A program made the position numbers and the translations under genes. Shown one piece after another: positions 24,801 through 37,800 of a stretch of 64,000 bases of DNA (its first letter is position 1; each line of letters begins with the position of its first letter). The DNA is from Turnera subulata (Eukaryota > Streptophyta > Magnoliopsida > Malpighiales > Passifloraceae), in contig JAKUCV010000222.1 of the NCBI GenBank assembly GCA_028386065.3, positions 108,578 through 172,577 on the forward strand. The letters are read 5' to 3'. The notes under the pieces were generated by a model that worked only from the letters and a program-made list of their open reading frames with translations, searched no databases and had not been told where the DNA came from.

Positions 24801-26676
24801 CTCAGTATATCGGATGCATTTGATGCTAAGCTTGTGGTAATTTCTCCTCCAGCCCATTCCACATAAGGAGATTGAGTTGCATGTTGTGGAGTTCCCATCT
24901 ATCATCAACTTGAACAGACCTTTTTCAGTAAGTACAGTTCAAAATATGAGCTTACTATGAAATCTAGTAACAACTAGTGGAATTATCCTGCCAGTTATGG
25001 ACTAGCTTAATTAACCATGCAAGTCACTTACACTTTCTGCTTTCATTTTGGTCACCACTGCCGATGTCGCTGTATCGAGTTTTCAACCAGTTGATTGATT
25101 TGAAACTGAAGCAGCCTGTTTTCTGCAGGTTTGCTTGAATCTAAAAAACCAGACAGATAGAGAATTGGGCCCTTTTGAGGTCTGGCTATCTCAAAATGAT
25201 TCACCAGACGAGAAGGCTGTTATGGTTAACGGCCTCCAGACAATGGTAATGGTTTTTTGATCTCAAAGCTGCTTTGCAAATCTGTTAAATTTCTAGCTGT
25301 TTGCAACAAGTTTTGTTTTTGTCCCTACGGCATACATAAGCCCCTGCTCTCCGGGAAATGGCTCATACTCATTTACAGGTTCTGAACATGTGAGCTGAAG
25401 TTTGTAGCATCCATCAATTATAGATTGATGATTTAGGGCCAAGCAAAGCATCTATTAGTAGGAAGGCAATCCACAATTTCTATTCCAGGCATGCATAAGG
25501 GAGCCGATTGATCATATAGCATAATATGATGAAAGATTTGGATATTTGAAAAATCTTCAATATTTTGATAATTGACTTTATAAAGAGCTTTAGAGTCTCT
25601 TTTGCATTACTGATGTGGGTGTTACATATGTGGGCAGGAACTGCCCCAGTTGGAGGCATTCGGTAGCACAGAGTTCCGCATGGTATGAAGAGTTATTCTG
25701 ACTTGTACCTTGTATACACATTGTGTTTAGATACAGAGTTTGACCTATTTTCAAGTCGGAATGGAAGTGATTTAGTGCTGACAGGGGGGTCAATAATGCA
25801 TGAAAGAGTTTCTAGTTCTGATCTTTCAACCAGTTGGCCAACTAGAAATTGTTTGTGAATTTTTCACTTGAAATCTGTTGTTTATGTATAAAGTACGAAG
25901 CATATCCAGACTGATTTATCACCTCCGTCATTCTATGGGATTGGTTAGGGTAGAGATCTCAGACCAGAGAGATATGTTTCTTACTGCTGTTTTTGTTTCT
26001 GCAGAACCTGATTGCTTCTAAACTTGGAGTCCAGAGCATAACAGGTGTTACAGTGTTTGATAAGACGGAGAAGAAAACTTATGACCTGTTGCCTGATTTA
26101 GAGGTTTGTACACATTGTATTTCAGTGTTTCTAAAGTGCACTAGCATGTTGAGTTCCATACGTCACATTCTTTAATTTGCTTTCGGTTGATGCTTAAGTG
26201 TCAAAGCCTTTCCATTGGAATTGTTTCTCGAGTACCAACTGTTTTGTGGTGTAGGACAGCAAATGGGAGAGTTGGTTGCTTGAAAAATGATGAGATTTGA
26301 GTCCATTTCCTATTTTCATACCTGTGGCATTTATATTACTTCCCTGCTATATCCAATAGCATAACTGGCATAGAACTATAATGTTTTTGTTTATTCATGT
26401 CCTTTTAACCGTACTATGTTAAATACATATGGAAGTTGCAATGCTTACTACATGGAAAAAGTAATCTGAGATTATATTTTCAATTATTTCCTAAGGATTG
26501 TTAGATCTTGTTTGGCCTCAGCAGCCTATTATCGTTTGTCCAAGTCCAACCCTATGGTAGAAACCAAAAGTAAAAGCATGATGTTGCATTTCAACTATGT
26601 ATATTCTGAATATTTGGTGACAAGTGTTCATGTTCTAACTGATTCTGTGTTTCAGATTTTTGTGGACACGGACTGA
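21819..26676 (+). CDS. Trafficking protein particle complex subunit 13-like (TRAPPC13, DUF974)
   Basis: Twelve exons: 21819-22096, 22206-22290, 22376-22506, 22608-22710, 22925-22939, 23422-23567, 23734-23914, 24853-24927, 25129-25245, 25638-25682, 26005-26103 and 26656-26676. They sum to 1,296 bases, or 431 residues. The product starts MTTPAGTQSLAFRVMRLCRP, the typical opening of plant DUF974/TRAPPC13 proteins (Arabidopsis At2g47960 type). It has the conserved GETFCSYI and a run of beta-rich segments. TRAPPC13 is an accessory subunit of metazoan TRAPPIII, a Rab exchange factor acting in Golgi and autophagy traffic. The plant role is inferred from family membership. Exon 5 is only 15 nt (VRVVK) and the last exon encodes six residues before the stop. 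All phases agree, so the gene appears intact. Confidence 0.93.
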
Positions 26677-28023
26677 TGACACAATTTCTGCACAAACTAT
26701 CATCTGTGCATTGAAAGGTTCTCACAAGCATCTTCATGCAAACCTGGCATCAATGACCAACTTGTTCGTATACCTTTTGTGTCTTGTAATCATGTTAGCT
26801 ATACTCGTATGGTATCTCATGATCTCAGTTTTCCGCTGTTCAGCTAATTTGAAGGTTTGAGGGACAATTTGGGTGCTGACGAGGGGAAGATTTGAACATA
26901 ACTTGCAAAGAGTTGACGGCGATAGTATCACCTCAAAATTTTAATTCATGAAGAACAAAGATACGTTTACGGATATTTCAGTTTTCTGTTTTAAAAGATC
27001 AAGAGATGTTTGCTTCGAGTGTCAACTCCTTTATCTTTTATTTTTTTCTTTTTCTAATCTACACAACGTAATCTCCATCATCGTTTCATGTGACTGCGGT
27101 CTATTGTGACTGCGGTCTATTGTCTGGCTGGGCTAAATAGTTGTTCTGTATATTGTACACGGTTTTGTTGCAAGAAAGAGATTAGATTGTTTCGACTCAA
27201 ACCAAACGTGGTATTTTTCAGTTACTCTTGCTGTCTTGTTTGAGTCCCTTCAGTACGAAGTAACTGCCGTCATGAAACAGTTCAATTCTTTTTTCACCTT
27301 AACTATCTTTGTTCTTACCGTTCCAGCTCAAACCAATATATTGATTTCTGCTGGTTATCTGAAATCATATAATATAACACCCTCTACTTCATTTCTAGGA
27401 TTCTTTTTTTCTGCTTATGCTGCTTAATTCACTGGATTTTGCGGCATTTGGGATTCTTATCATAACTACTAGGCGCAATCCCTTGGCAACCTCTGCGAGA
27501 TGGTTTACAAGTTCGGCAAGGGTTCTGGCAGGCAACTTCAGATATCTCAAGTTCTACAGGAAACTCTCACTATGCTCTTTCCTTTCCACTTTGGTGTATC
27601 TAATTCGATCCATTGCTATAATTTGTTACTCCCACATATGTATGGAGTTTCTACTCCATTAATTATCCTCTGCAGCCTAATAAAGCTGCTCATTCATTCG
27701 GACGGATTTAAAAAATAGTTTCTACTCCAGTAATTATCCTCTACAGCATAAAACTGCTCACATACGGATTTTTGAAAAAAGTGAGTTTCATGATGTTTGG
27801 ATAGCCATGCATCCAAACCCACCCCAAATTCTGAATTTTTATTGGGTGTTTTATCTGCTTTTTGTCAGAAGTTTCTTGATAGTAAGCTCAATTTAGTTCA
27901 TGCACTTAAATTATATTATATCAAATGTTAAGATGGTAAAACAAAATTAAGATTTACATACGTTTTGACATATTTATCATAGTTATAATTATTGAATTTG
28001 TTCTAGTTAGAATTAATGCTTAA
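26677..28023. other. Intergenic: TRAPPC13 3' region and spacer
   Basis: No gene is supported here. A perfect 16-bp tandem duplication of TGACTGCGGTCTATTG lies at 27091-27122. An imperfect duplication of a TTTCTACTCCA(T/G)TAATTATCCTC block begins near 27648 and again near 27719. The remainder is AT-rich. Confidence 0.6.
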
Positions 28024-28035
28024 TGGCAACAATAA

Positions 28036-28212
28036 ATGTTATAAAACTCGGACTCAAGGTTGATCCGGTTGGGCTACCGGATCGCAGTTTTTCCGAGTTC
28101 AAAGTGGTCAAGGTTCAACCAGAAATTTATAAAAGAATTTTTGACCCGGAGAACCAACCGGGCCACGGTTAACTAGGTTCCACTGGCCAGGGCCAACCGA
28201 GTTTAACAACAT
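28036..28212. mobile_element. Small MITE with 11-bp flanking duplication
   Basis: The left end reads ATGTTATAAAACTCGG. The right end on the minus strand reads ATGTTGTTAAACTCGG. The flanks TGGCAACAATA (28024-28034) and TGGCAACCATA (28213-28223) match at 10 of 11 positions. The interior is rich in CCGG and CCAAC motifs. There is no coding capacity. A 9-11 bp duplication suggests a Mutator-type origin, which is inference. Confidence 0.68.
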
Positions 28213-28223
28213 TGGCAACCATA

Positions 28224-29296
28224 GAATATATCCAAATATCGGAATTTGATTATGAAAATGTTTGATTATTATACTAAGAGTTATTCAATAATTATTTTAT
28301 GATACGTTTTAGTTTTCTCCAATATTTCCATGCTACTACACAAACTAGCCCTCGCACATAAGATATTGTATTTTCTCTTTAATTCAAACTAATCACATAA
28401 AAACATTATGATGTTGATCTGCTATCCTATTATGCTGTGTATCAGTAAAATAATATGAATACAACTAAGTAGAACTAAGTAGCAAATTAACATGTTGTGT
28501 GTCGTTAACATGTATTTATAAATCATTTGAAAAAAAATACAAAAACGTATGAATCATGGCAAAAAAAATAACTTGTATGAATCCGACTTTAGACATTGAC
28601 ATAATATTTACTCTATTAAGTGGCAAGGATCGGTGATAATGGGTTATGCTACTTCGCGCAATCACATTCTCTGATAATTTTTCTTGTGTGTAAAACATCT
28701 TATTTTCAATTTTCTGGAACATTATTAACAAATTCAATTCAACTTTAGTTTTATACGCTTCACTGATTTTTTAAAGAATTTTGCTGAGTTTTTCAAATAT
28801 ACTATTTCAGTTTATTCTCCAAAAGATACTCTAGAAAAACAAACTTGGATCAATAGCCTGAAAAGTAATCGAGTTTTATTTTATTATTTTTTCGTATATT
28901 CCTACAAATTTTTCTTCTAAATTTTAATAAAATTTGCACTAAATAAATTAATTTAATTTATATATCAAGCAAGCAAATCAATAATATGGTCTACCTACCC
29001 AAAAGAGTTAATACGATCTCAAGTTCAAAATCCTGAGGGGCAATGTGCGAGGAACTGTCAATCAAATAAACGATCATCTGATTCTGACCCCTTGGGTTAC
29101 ATTGTTCATATATAGTCCGTTGAAAGCTCACTCATAATAAGGTAAAAATTTAATTTAAACATATGCACAGATACAAGATCGAGAAGAACCCTTCGACAAA
29201 AAAAAAAAAAGATCGAGAAGAACCCGACTGAACATGTGATCGAAACAAAAAAAAAATTGCAAACATTAGGTCCAAACATTGATTCTTCTTGTATTA
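28224..29296. other. AT-rich intergenic spacer
   Basis: No gene is supported. A 15-bp direct repeat, GATCGAGAAGAACCC, occurs near 29177 and 29210 on either side of an A-run. Confidence 0.6.
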
Positions 29297-30368
29297 CTAA
29301 GCTTGTGAACCTCCCAAAGCCCAATTGGCTTCACTACCAACACGAGGCATGCTGCTGATCCTGGAGCGAGCATCAACCATGAAGTTGGCACCTCCCATTG
29401 CACCCTCACTATCAACCCTAGGCATTGCTTTCATTTTGCTCATTGGATGCTCAAAGCTCATCAACCCTTGCTCACTGTGGAACATGCACCCTGATGGGAA
29501 TGGTGCAAATGATTTAGAACATCCCCCTTTTATTACCCCCAAGTTGTCACATACCACCACGCTCCCATCCCCGGCTATACCCCAAAATAGGTTTATACCT
29601 TCATTTGCATCCTGCAGCATAGAAGGAAAAAAAATGCAAAATTTTCAGAATAGTTATATGAAATTGGGTATTAGCTGAAATTACAAGGTGTCACTATCTT
29701 GGGTTTGATAGGAGAGTCTATAATGAAGCACTGCTTGCTCTAAAGATGGGAAAGGTAGCATTTGTACTTAGTAGTAGTGGCTTACCAGTGCAGCAAAGAC
29801 ATGGCCAGCCTTGGTATCATAAACCACAAACCCAAATGTGCCATCTAGATCCCTGAGGACTTGGTGGGCCGGGTATGGGCCGCGATCCCTGAGGGTTCTG
29901 TATGCTTCAATAACAAGCATGGCCTCATTGGTGCCCTTTGACAGCCCATATTGTCTGTTGAGGCTGCACAAGTTGTTCAACCTCCCCAAGAAAATGCAGT
30001 ATATGTCGTCCAATCCACAGAACAACCTGCAGCAGTTTCATTTCATTTCATCATCATCATTATAATCCATGTTCCAAAATTTAATAACCCAAAAAAGCAA
30101 TTTTTTTTTAACTTTAGGCAGAATCAGCCAAAATAAACTAAAACATAATTGTTTACCTTTGGTGGGAGGAGTAGGGATTTTCTTGTGGGATATAAGCAAT
30201 CACTGCGTTATTCCCAAAGCTCATTGAAAAGGCACTAGTAGGATTAGAAGACGCAAAATCATTCAAGATTTGTTGAGGGTGCTTTGGCTTTACGGAGGAT
30301 CGCATTGAAGCTGGGCTATTCAGCTCCTGAGGAGGATTCACTAACCCTTTGTTGAATATTGCCAACAT
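29297..30368 (-). CDS. DUF3700 / aluminium-induced protein with YGL and LRDR motifs (AILP1/TSJT1-like)
   Basis: Three exons on the minus strand: 30368-30157, 30026-29786 and 29611-29297. They give 255 residues. The product starts MLAIFNKGLV and carries both family signatures, YGL at residues 97-99 and LRDR at 116-119. A class-II glutamine-amidotransferase-like core follows, seen in DLDGTFGFVVYD and DGSVVVCDN. The start lacks the usual N-terminal catalytic Cys of active amidotransferases, so enzymatic activity is doubtful. Relatives include Arabidopsis AILP1, stem-specific TSJT1 and wheat Wali7. They respond to aluminium, auxin, sugar starvation or dormancy. The exact biochemical role is unknown. 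Length and phases match the family, so the gene looks complete. Confidence 0.93.
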
Positions 30369-30489
30369 CTCTACTATTACTTCTTAGGTGTGCTTCTTTC
30401 TTTTTTTTTTTCAAAGGTAAACCAGCAACAATAAACAAGATAGACACTGAAATGATAGATAGATATGACTTGAAACTTTCATGCTACCC

Positions 30490-30498
30490 TATATATAT
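30490..30498 (-). promoter_or_regulatory. Candidate TATA box for the DUF3700 gene
   Basis: A TATATATAT run lies about 120 bases upstream of the start codon at 30368 when read on the minus strand. That is a plausible distance for a short 5' UTR. No transcript data are available to confirm it. Confidence 0.4.
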
Positions 30499-31852
30499 TG
30501 TTTGGGGAGCGAGGTAGGTCGTCGTGGCAACATTATCCAAACTTAGTAGATCGAGACATGGCAACATCTTTTCTGCTGTATTTAAGTAAGCCAGATCTAA
30601 TCTAGTAAGCTGTGTGAATGAATAAAGTAAATAGGATAAACCCTTTTGTTTATTCTCAACGGGAGGGTATTTTATGATGTTAAAAACAATAAAAAGATTG
30701 GTGGGTGGTCCCCGATTGCATGATACGTTGATGCGATGATGATGTGGAGATTACTTTTCGCAATAGATATCATATCACAAATTGATTTGTCATAAACGGA
30801 ATGTAAATGTATAGGGGGGGTAAAAGGAACTAGTCTTCGGGTCTTATCCACATCAACTCCCATTCTTTTAAAAGTTTCATTTAATTATCTGTGACTGTAT
30901 GGTGCGAAAAGTGGGTGAAGTAGGTGTGCGTTGACAGCGACGCGGATCCGAGTCACCAAACCGTGTGCTTGGTGTTGACTGTTAACCTCGACTGCGCGGC
31001 GGATGAAATGAAGTAGTCGATATCGCTATTAAGTATATGGTAAGTGGTAACCTATATACATACCTGACCTCCACAATAAAAAAAGAAGTAACCTGGCTTA
31101 ATATCCACCATCATGCTTCTAGCTTCCAATTTGCTACCTGTTTCTTATGTTGGCTCTCCCCATGTAATTTTTGTTCGTTCTGGTCTACCACTTTGGCAGG
31201 TAGGTACTAGTTATTTTGCCCCCAACTCAATTTAATCTCAGGCATGTCACATGCTATGCCATTCTCAATCTAAACCTAACACCACAAAGTCGGTAAAACT
31301 GCCACCAATATACATACACTTTTGAAGTTTCTTTGGTACATACTTTCAAAAATCTTTTTCCATGGCTGAATTCGATGTAACCTCTCTTTGGAAAAGAACG
31401 TGGGATTGCATGCAGCATGCAAAATAGAGAAAACTAAAGAAAAAAAAGAACTCAAAGAAACAAGGGAACTATTTTATTCACATGCTAGGGAAAGATAAAG
31501 GAAAGACAATGTCGAAGTTAAATATGATGATGGACGTTTATTATCAAGTGATAGGTAAAGAAATATAAAAAGCATTAACACTAAAAACCAACTTTACTCA
31601 TAACGGGAACGCCAGTCACCAGCAGATGAACAATGGCATAAATCACTTCAGCTAATCGAACCCGTAAAACTGTTTATCTGCATAGGGGTTGACTATTATG
31701 TTACAACTTGACATTCCTTTACAATTACCCAAGTGAAAACATTACAAAACATTTTGACATTTCCTTTACAACTACCCAATGAAAGCAAATTTTGCAAGGT
31801 GTGTTCATAATACAAAAGCTAACAAGAGGGAAGAAACGGTGATCCAGGGTTT
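30499..31852. other. Intergenic: DUF3700 promoter side and U2AF65 3' side
   Basis: No gene is supported. The stretch just above 30500 is the upstream region of the DUF3700 gene. Sequence close to 31852 is probably the 3' UTR of the U2AF65 gene, because both genes are on the minus strand. Confidence 0.55.
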
Positions 31853-34800
31853 TCATGCACCATAGTCTCCATTGTAGAATTTGTCTTCAGGATAGTACAA
31901 TACATTGACGATATTACCACCAAATTTCCTCCCATTTAGTGCATTCCTTGCATTTGCACAGCCAGCTGTATCGGAATATTCTAAGAACACCTGCAAGTAA
32001 AACCAAAGCAACATAAGGCATAGACTTACACTGCAACAGATAACTTCTGATAAGGAGCATTATAACTAGCAAACAATGAGGTCTATAAGCAAATGCTCCA
32101 AAGAAGAGAAATGTATTCCATAGTTCTTTCCAGTTGCTCATTGGCCCGGTTCAAGTTTGATGTTATTGCAATATCTATGTTGGATGGCAATACAAAAGTT
32201 TCTCTCTGGAGGCCATCGAAATAATGGGAAATCTATGCACGAGTTGCAAAAGTATTTAGTCGTTTCACCCTCAATTAACAGATTCAACACCACTTCCCAT
32301 AAATAACTATTAGCTGTTGGAATGGGTACCAGTCAATTAGAGCCACCACCCTCAATTAGCAGATTTAACACCCCTGCCCATTAACTACTATTAGCAGACT
32401 TTTTTTTTTCCCTGGCCATAAAAGAATCAATTTTCTTCTCTGTTCCTCTTTCCCAATCCTAACATTGAGATTAGGACTTGTACTCGGGCTCTTACCTACT
32501 TCACCCTCTAAGACTTTCAAGAATTCTGTTGAGCTACAACCTCATTTGTTAATTTATAAATCAAGCTTTAACCAAAAAAAACAAACTTGCATTTTCATGA
32601 AATGATTTAGCCATGTTTAGCAAATTTAAAATAGACAATCAGATGCAGCAAAAGCAAAACACTTAAATACCTTTCCAATTCCAGGCATCTGCTCTCCAGT
32701 CTGACTTGGGCGAGGAATAATAACATTCACCAGAGTTCCTGATCACAAGCTCATATTATTTGCAGTAATAAGTATTAAATGTTATCAATTATCCCAACAA
32801 CAGTTCCTGTGCCTTCCCTACAAATTATGCTAGGAATGTAGGACATACTCCTCCAGAAAAGAAGGAAAAGAAAACACCTAACATTACTCAAGATCATAAT
32901 TCTGTTGTTTCAATGATTTCTTTCCCAGGAAACAGCATTGCAAATGGAATATGAGCACAGATGTCTGAAAAAACCAATCTTATTGTTCCTAATAAAAGGT
33001 TATCCAAAAGAAACTTTGACCTAAAACTTCAAAACTAGAAAAGAATGACTGTTAGGATGTAGATTTGCTTGCACACTAATCAGTAATATTACTTATCCAT
33101 ATGGAGCAACGCTTGCAAAGATCACCAGTACATTGAAAGAATTAGTTGCAACAAAAACATGACCATGTATTCTCGTACCAAATTTACCACACTCTTCGCG
33201 CATATCTTCTAATATCTCTTCATATTCTTCATCATCTCCCAATACATCAGAGGTTATTGCCTTCATAAGAAAAAAAGAAAAAGAGAATATCAGCAACAGC
33301 ACCGACCAATTTTACGAAAAGCTGAGGGACAAACCGGAATAAGTAAATATACAGTAAACTAAAAGTTCAAAAGACGCAGCAACTTCAGATGTGTTATCCA
33401 TTCTAAACATCATAGAATTTAGTATATAATTCCCCCCTGTGCTTCTGTTTAGAAATGCAACTATAATAGTTGAAATTAAAATAATAGAACAAAAGTAACA
33501 AAATAAGAAATAAAAACCTCAGTCAAGCATAGAACTTTAGTTGAAGCATCGGCATATGCAATAGCTGGTGTTGTAACTCCAGCAAGGTTTACCCCACCAG
33601 CTTGCAAGGCCATTTTCTGCAAATACAAGACCATAGTGCAAGATCGGTACCAAATAGCACAATAAACATAGAATGTAAAACACAGTTTCTACCTGTATAA
33701 GAATATGTTGCTGAGCTATAGCCAAGACATTTTCCTGATCAAGTTTAGACTGGCCACTGCTGTTTACAAGACATAACGGCAGAAAAATGCCAACATATAA
33801 ATGTCAGAGAACCAATTAATAGTTGGTTACGAATAAAGAAATGCAGAAAAAGAAATATGAAATTTCCATGAAACATCTAGGCATACATAGTTACAATAAT
33901 TTCACTTTCAAATTTTAAAAAATGTAATGAGTCTACATAACATCATTCTCATGCTGCCAATTTAGGCTTTTGAAAAATTCAATAATCCATATGGTTCAAA
34001 TTTCAGTTTCCAGAACTTAGGTAAAAGGAAAAGAGAATAGTCATAAAATGTTAAATTGCATAAAAGATTTAACTTTCATAGATATAACTTTAGTAAAAAA
34101 CAGACTAATGATTAGAAAACATGAACCTGTCAGAAGCACGACGAACAGTTAGGGTTCTATCTCCCATTTTCAAGCCATTAAGAGCGCCACATGCGGTGTC
34201 AGTCACTGCAGGATCCTGATATATATACAGTAGTCAGAACGAAATTTGTTACTTATACACTAATAGCGTGTATCATAACAAGTAAAACAAAGAGAGACAG
34301 GTTATTACGAACCAAGTCTCAAGCAGGAAAAACAAGACATATTGAACAATTTCTCATGCTTTATTGGGATTAAAAGCCTACAAAGTAGCTGCTTAAGGCG
34401 CATATAAGTACTTGAAATTATGAACACTCAAATTTGTGGTCCGGATTCCCACAGAAATCTTGAATTCATTCACCTGATAGATGCAGAAACCATATCCTTT
34501 AGAGTTCCCAGTCTCTCTGTCTTTCACAAGGTCAAAGCTACGAAGAGGTCTGCCATGAAATAAAACTTTACAATTACAACACTAGAACATCTGCATGCCA
34601 CATTAACCACATAAAAAAGGTTATCTCCATCAATATTGAGAGCAAAAAATATGCAGTCTATATGCACAATAAACCATAAATAAAGAAAAAAGGGAAAATT
34701 ATTAAAATTTATAGCTCCTTACCCAAAAGACTCTAGTAATTCTCTTATATGTACTTCTGAATAGCAGTACGGCAATCCACCAACAAACACACGATCAGCT

Positions 34801-37800
34801 CCATCTGATCCACATACTCCCCTGGTATAAGACTACAAATTAATAAAGTGGAAAACCAAAGAGGTTTCAACTTACCACTGCAAATCTTTAGTAATGATGC
34901 AAACTGAACATAAAAGGGAAAGACAAGCACACAAATCAAAACAAAGAAGGTCAGCAAGAGAAGAAACAAAATAGACAAACAATTAATATCCAACCAATCA
35001 CTCCAGCATCTTGGTTTGATTATTTAGTTACAATAAGTAGAAAAAACCACATGGTGAATCTTCAAATTCATAGGAGAGAAGCAGTCACCCTTGTGCGAGA
35101 CCAACAGCAGCCAAGTTGAGGTGAGGGTTTGGTTGACTGGGACCAAGAGCTCCAGCCAAAGTTGGGTTGTAGTCTGTAGGCCTACGTACCCTTACAGCGA
35201 CACCCTAGAGACAAAAAAAAAAAAAAGAGAACCAGTTTAGTCATACACAGACATGTCAGTTAGAATTCATTTTCTCCTTCCATGCAAGTAATCCTTCAGA
35301 AGAATGTACAGAAACATGGAAGATATAAACAAAAGCTTTTATATTCCTTCTTTTGAGCAACATCTCTGAATTCTAGAAACATCTCCGAATACAAATAAAG
35401 CATCAAATTCATCATTAGACCACCTAGAAATAAAGCCAAAGAACAATTGAATTTAAAGGGCAAGCGTAACAGAAAACAAATTAATCACTTTTGTTATTCG
35501 CACGTTGCTTATAATCAATGGCAGAAAATGTACAACCTACAGCGATCCTAGCTAAAATATCCAGCTGATGGAGCTAAAATCCAAAGGCTGGAAGCTGAAA
35601 TTGAATGAAGTTAAAAAAAAATTACAAGAAAATGTTTCTCAATCAAAGCCTTCATAGTTAGAGTTGAAAATCATTTTGTTTACTAAATATTACTTTCTAA
35701 AAGTCCCATGCATTGACATGTTATCTGCTATAAATTGACCATTATTGTATCAGTTAAAAGTGGCAAGATAATAATAAAAAATATGAACGGACTGGTGCTC
35801 CTTTCAAAATGTGATGTTGGGAAAAAACTGAAAAGTTAAAGGACATGAATGTAGAAGAGCATGCCTCAAAAATAATCCCATCTAATGCCATTGCATTGCT
35901 TGCTTCTTCAACTGTTCTCATCTCCACAAATGCAAATTTCTTCTCATGATTTATGTACACATTCACAACTGCATCACCTACAAATTCGGCAACTGGATCA
36001 TCCCACACATTTGAGGAATATAATTATGACTTGAATAATTATATTGGCCTTAGGTCTCTGAACTACCTGGACCGGCAGAATTCCCTCCAATTGCAGCCAT
36101 TACGTGACTGAAGAAAATAGCAATGTTCTGTTTATGAACACAAGAAACAATAATCAAAGATTAATCACGTTATGTGCAAAAAAGGCTGACATTCAAAATA
36201 TACAAATTACAACATTTTATAGGCATAAAATGATAGCTCCACAACAGACAGGCTTGTCAATCCCGTATATGTTGCCGCATGTACGCAATATTTTGAAAAC
36301 AGTAAAAGGGAAGTGTTAATGACTAGCTTGATTATCCAAACTTACCTTGTGAAATAATAACTTCAAAACCAACCAAAAAACACTCTCAGTATCTTGTTTA
36401 GCAATTTTTTATGCATTATATATATGAGACATTCATAGAAAGGAACAATTACAGAATCATGTTTAATGGAGATAAACAATTCACAAGTAACATCTTATTA
36501 AGTACCCTGTACAGAATTGATATAATTTTTTAAAACAGTATTATAGTCTTAAGGTTATAGGTGGCCACCCTTGACTGGAAGACTATGTAGACTCATCATA
36601 TGAATGGAAAACCAATAAATAAAAATAGAAACCTGCTCATTGGCAAGCGGAGGAAGTCCACCAACATAAACTCGGCGGGCATGTCTGGTAGCCTATAAAA
36701 GAAAAACAGTAGACAAAGATAAGATGTCCACCAAGACAAATGCATTTTCTTTACATCATGAAACGAATAAGCAGAGTCATGTATGTACCTGCTGAGTCAT
36801 TGCATGAGCAGGCACTAAGGAAAGAGTCCCCAACTGTTGCATATTATAAGACCAAATCATTGGTATGGTATACATTCATTACAACAAAAAGGCAGAAGCA
36901 AATAGAGAAATCAACGCAGACCGTCTTGGAATAAATGCGGATGGGAAAAGATGACCTATATGCATGTAATACACTTTCTTGCAGAAAATAAGACCAAAGC
37001 ATGCACATGCAATACAGGCCACACACATACAGAAAACAGAGCAAATGAAGATATGAATAAAAAGGTACAGGGACTAAATATTTATAGAACTCTTGGACCT
37101 GTGTAGTCCCAAAAGGTAGGATGTTATGCACCACTCCGTTCACTGTATGGGCAACAGCTTGCGGTTGACCTGCATTTTTAACTTGAGGAATAAGTAAAAT
37201 ATACAATGATGATTTGCATGTGTATTGTCCAAGGTCTAAAAGCAACCCTTTTTGTACTTAATTTGCTAAGATACTTATTAAAGTTTAACCTCCTCATAGA
37301 GCTAGATATAAAGAGCCTATCCATACCTAGCTTACAGCATTCAAATAATAAAGTAAGAAATGAATTCCAGCACCAGATGCTAGGTAATATCTGAAGTACA
37401 CCAAGTAGCACTCTAGCCAGTCGGAGGCGAGCAGATCCAGCTAACTTGACGTATTGATTCTCCATTGGACAATAAATCTACAGAGGCCACGCTGGTGGTA
37501 GCACAGCGGGACAAGTGGCCCACCATTGCCTTCTTAACCCGAATGATTAACACAAACACAAACAAAAACAACACACCACAACCAAACAACAGAGCAATGC
37601 TTCTCAGTCTCCATAGATAAAATCTAAAACCAAAAGCAACTAAACAGTTTGACGGCAGAATTGATTGAACAGAAAAAAAAAAAAAAAAAAAAAAACAGCA
37701 GCAGCAACAGCAAACTGCAAATACTGCACAAAGTGGTGCACTTGACTTGAGGTGGGAAGCAATTTGCATACGCAAAGCAAAGACCAGACACAAACCTGTA

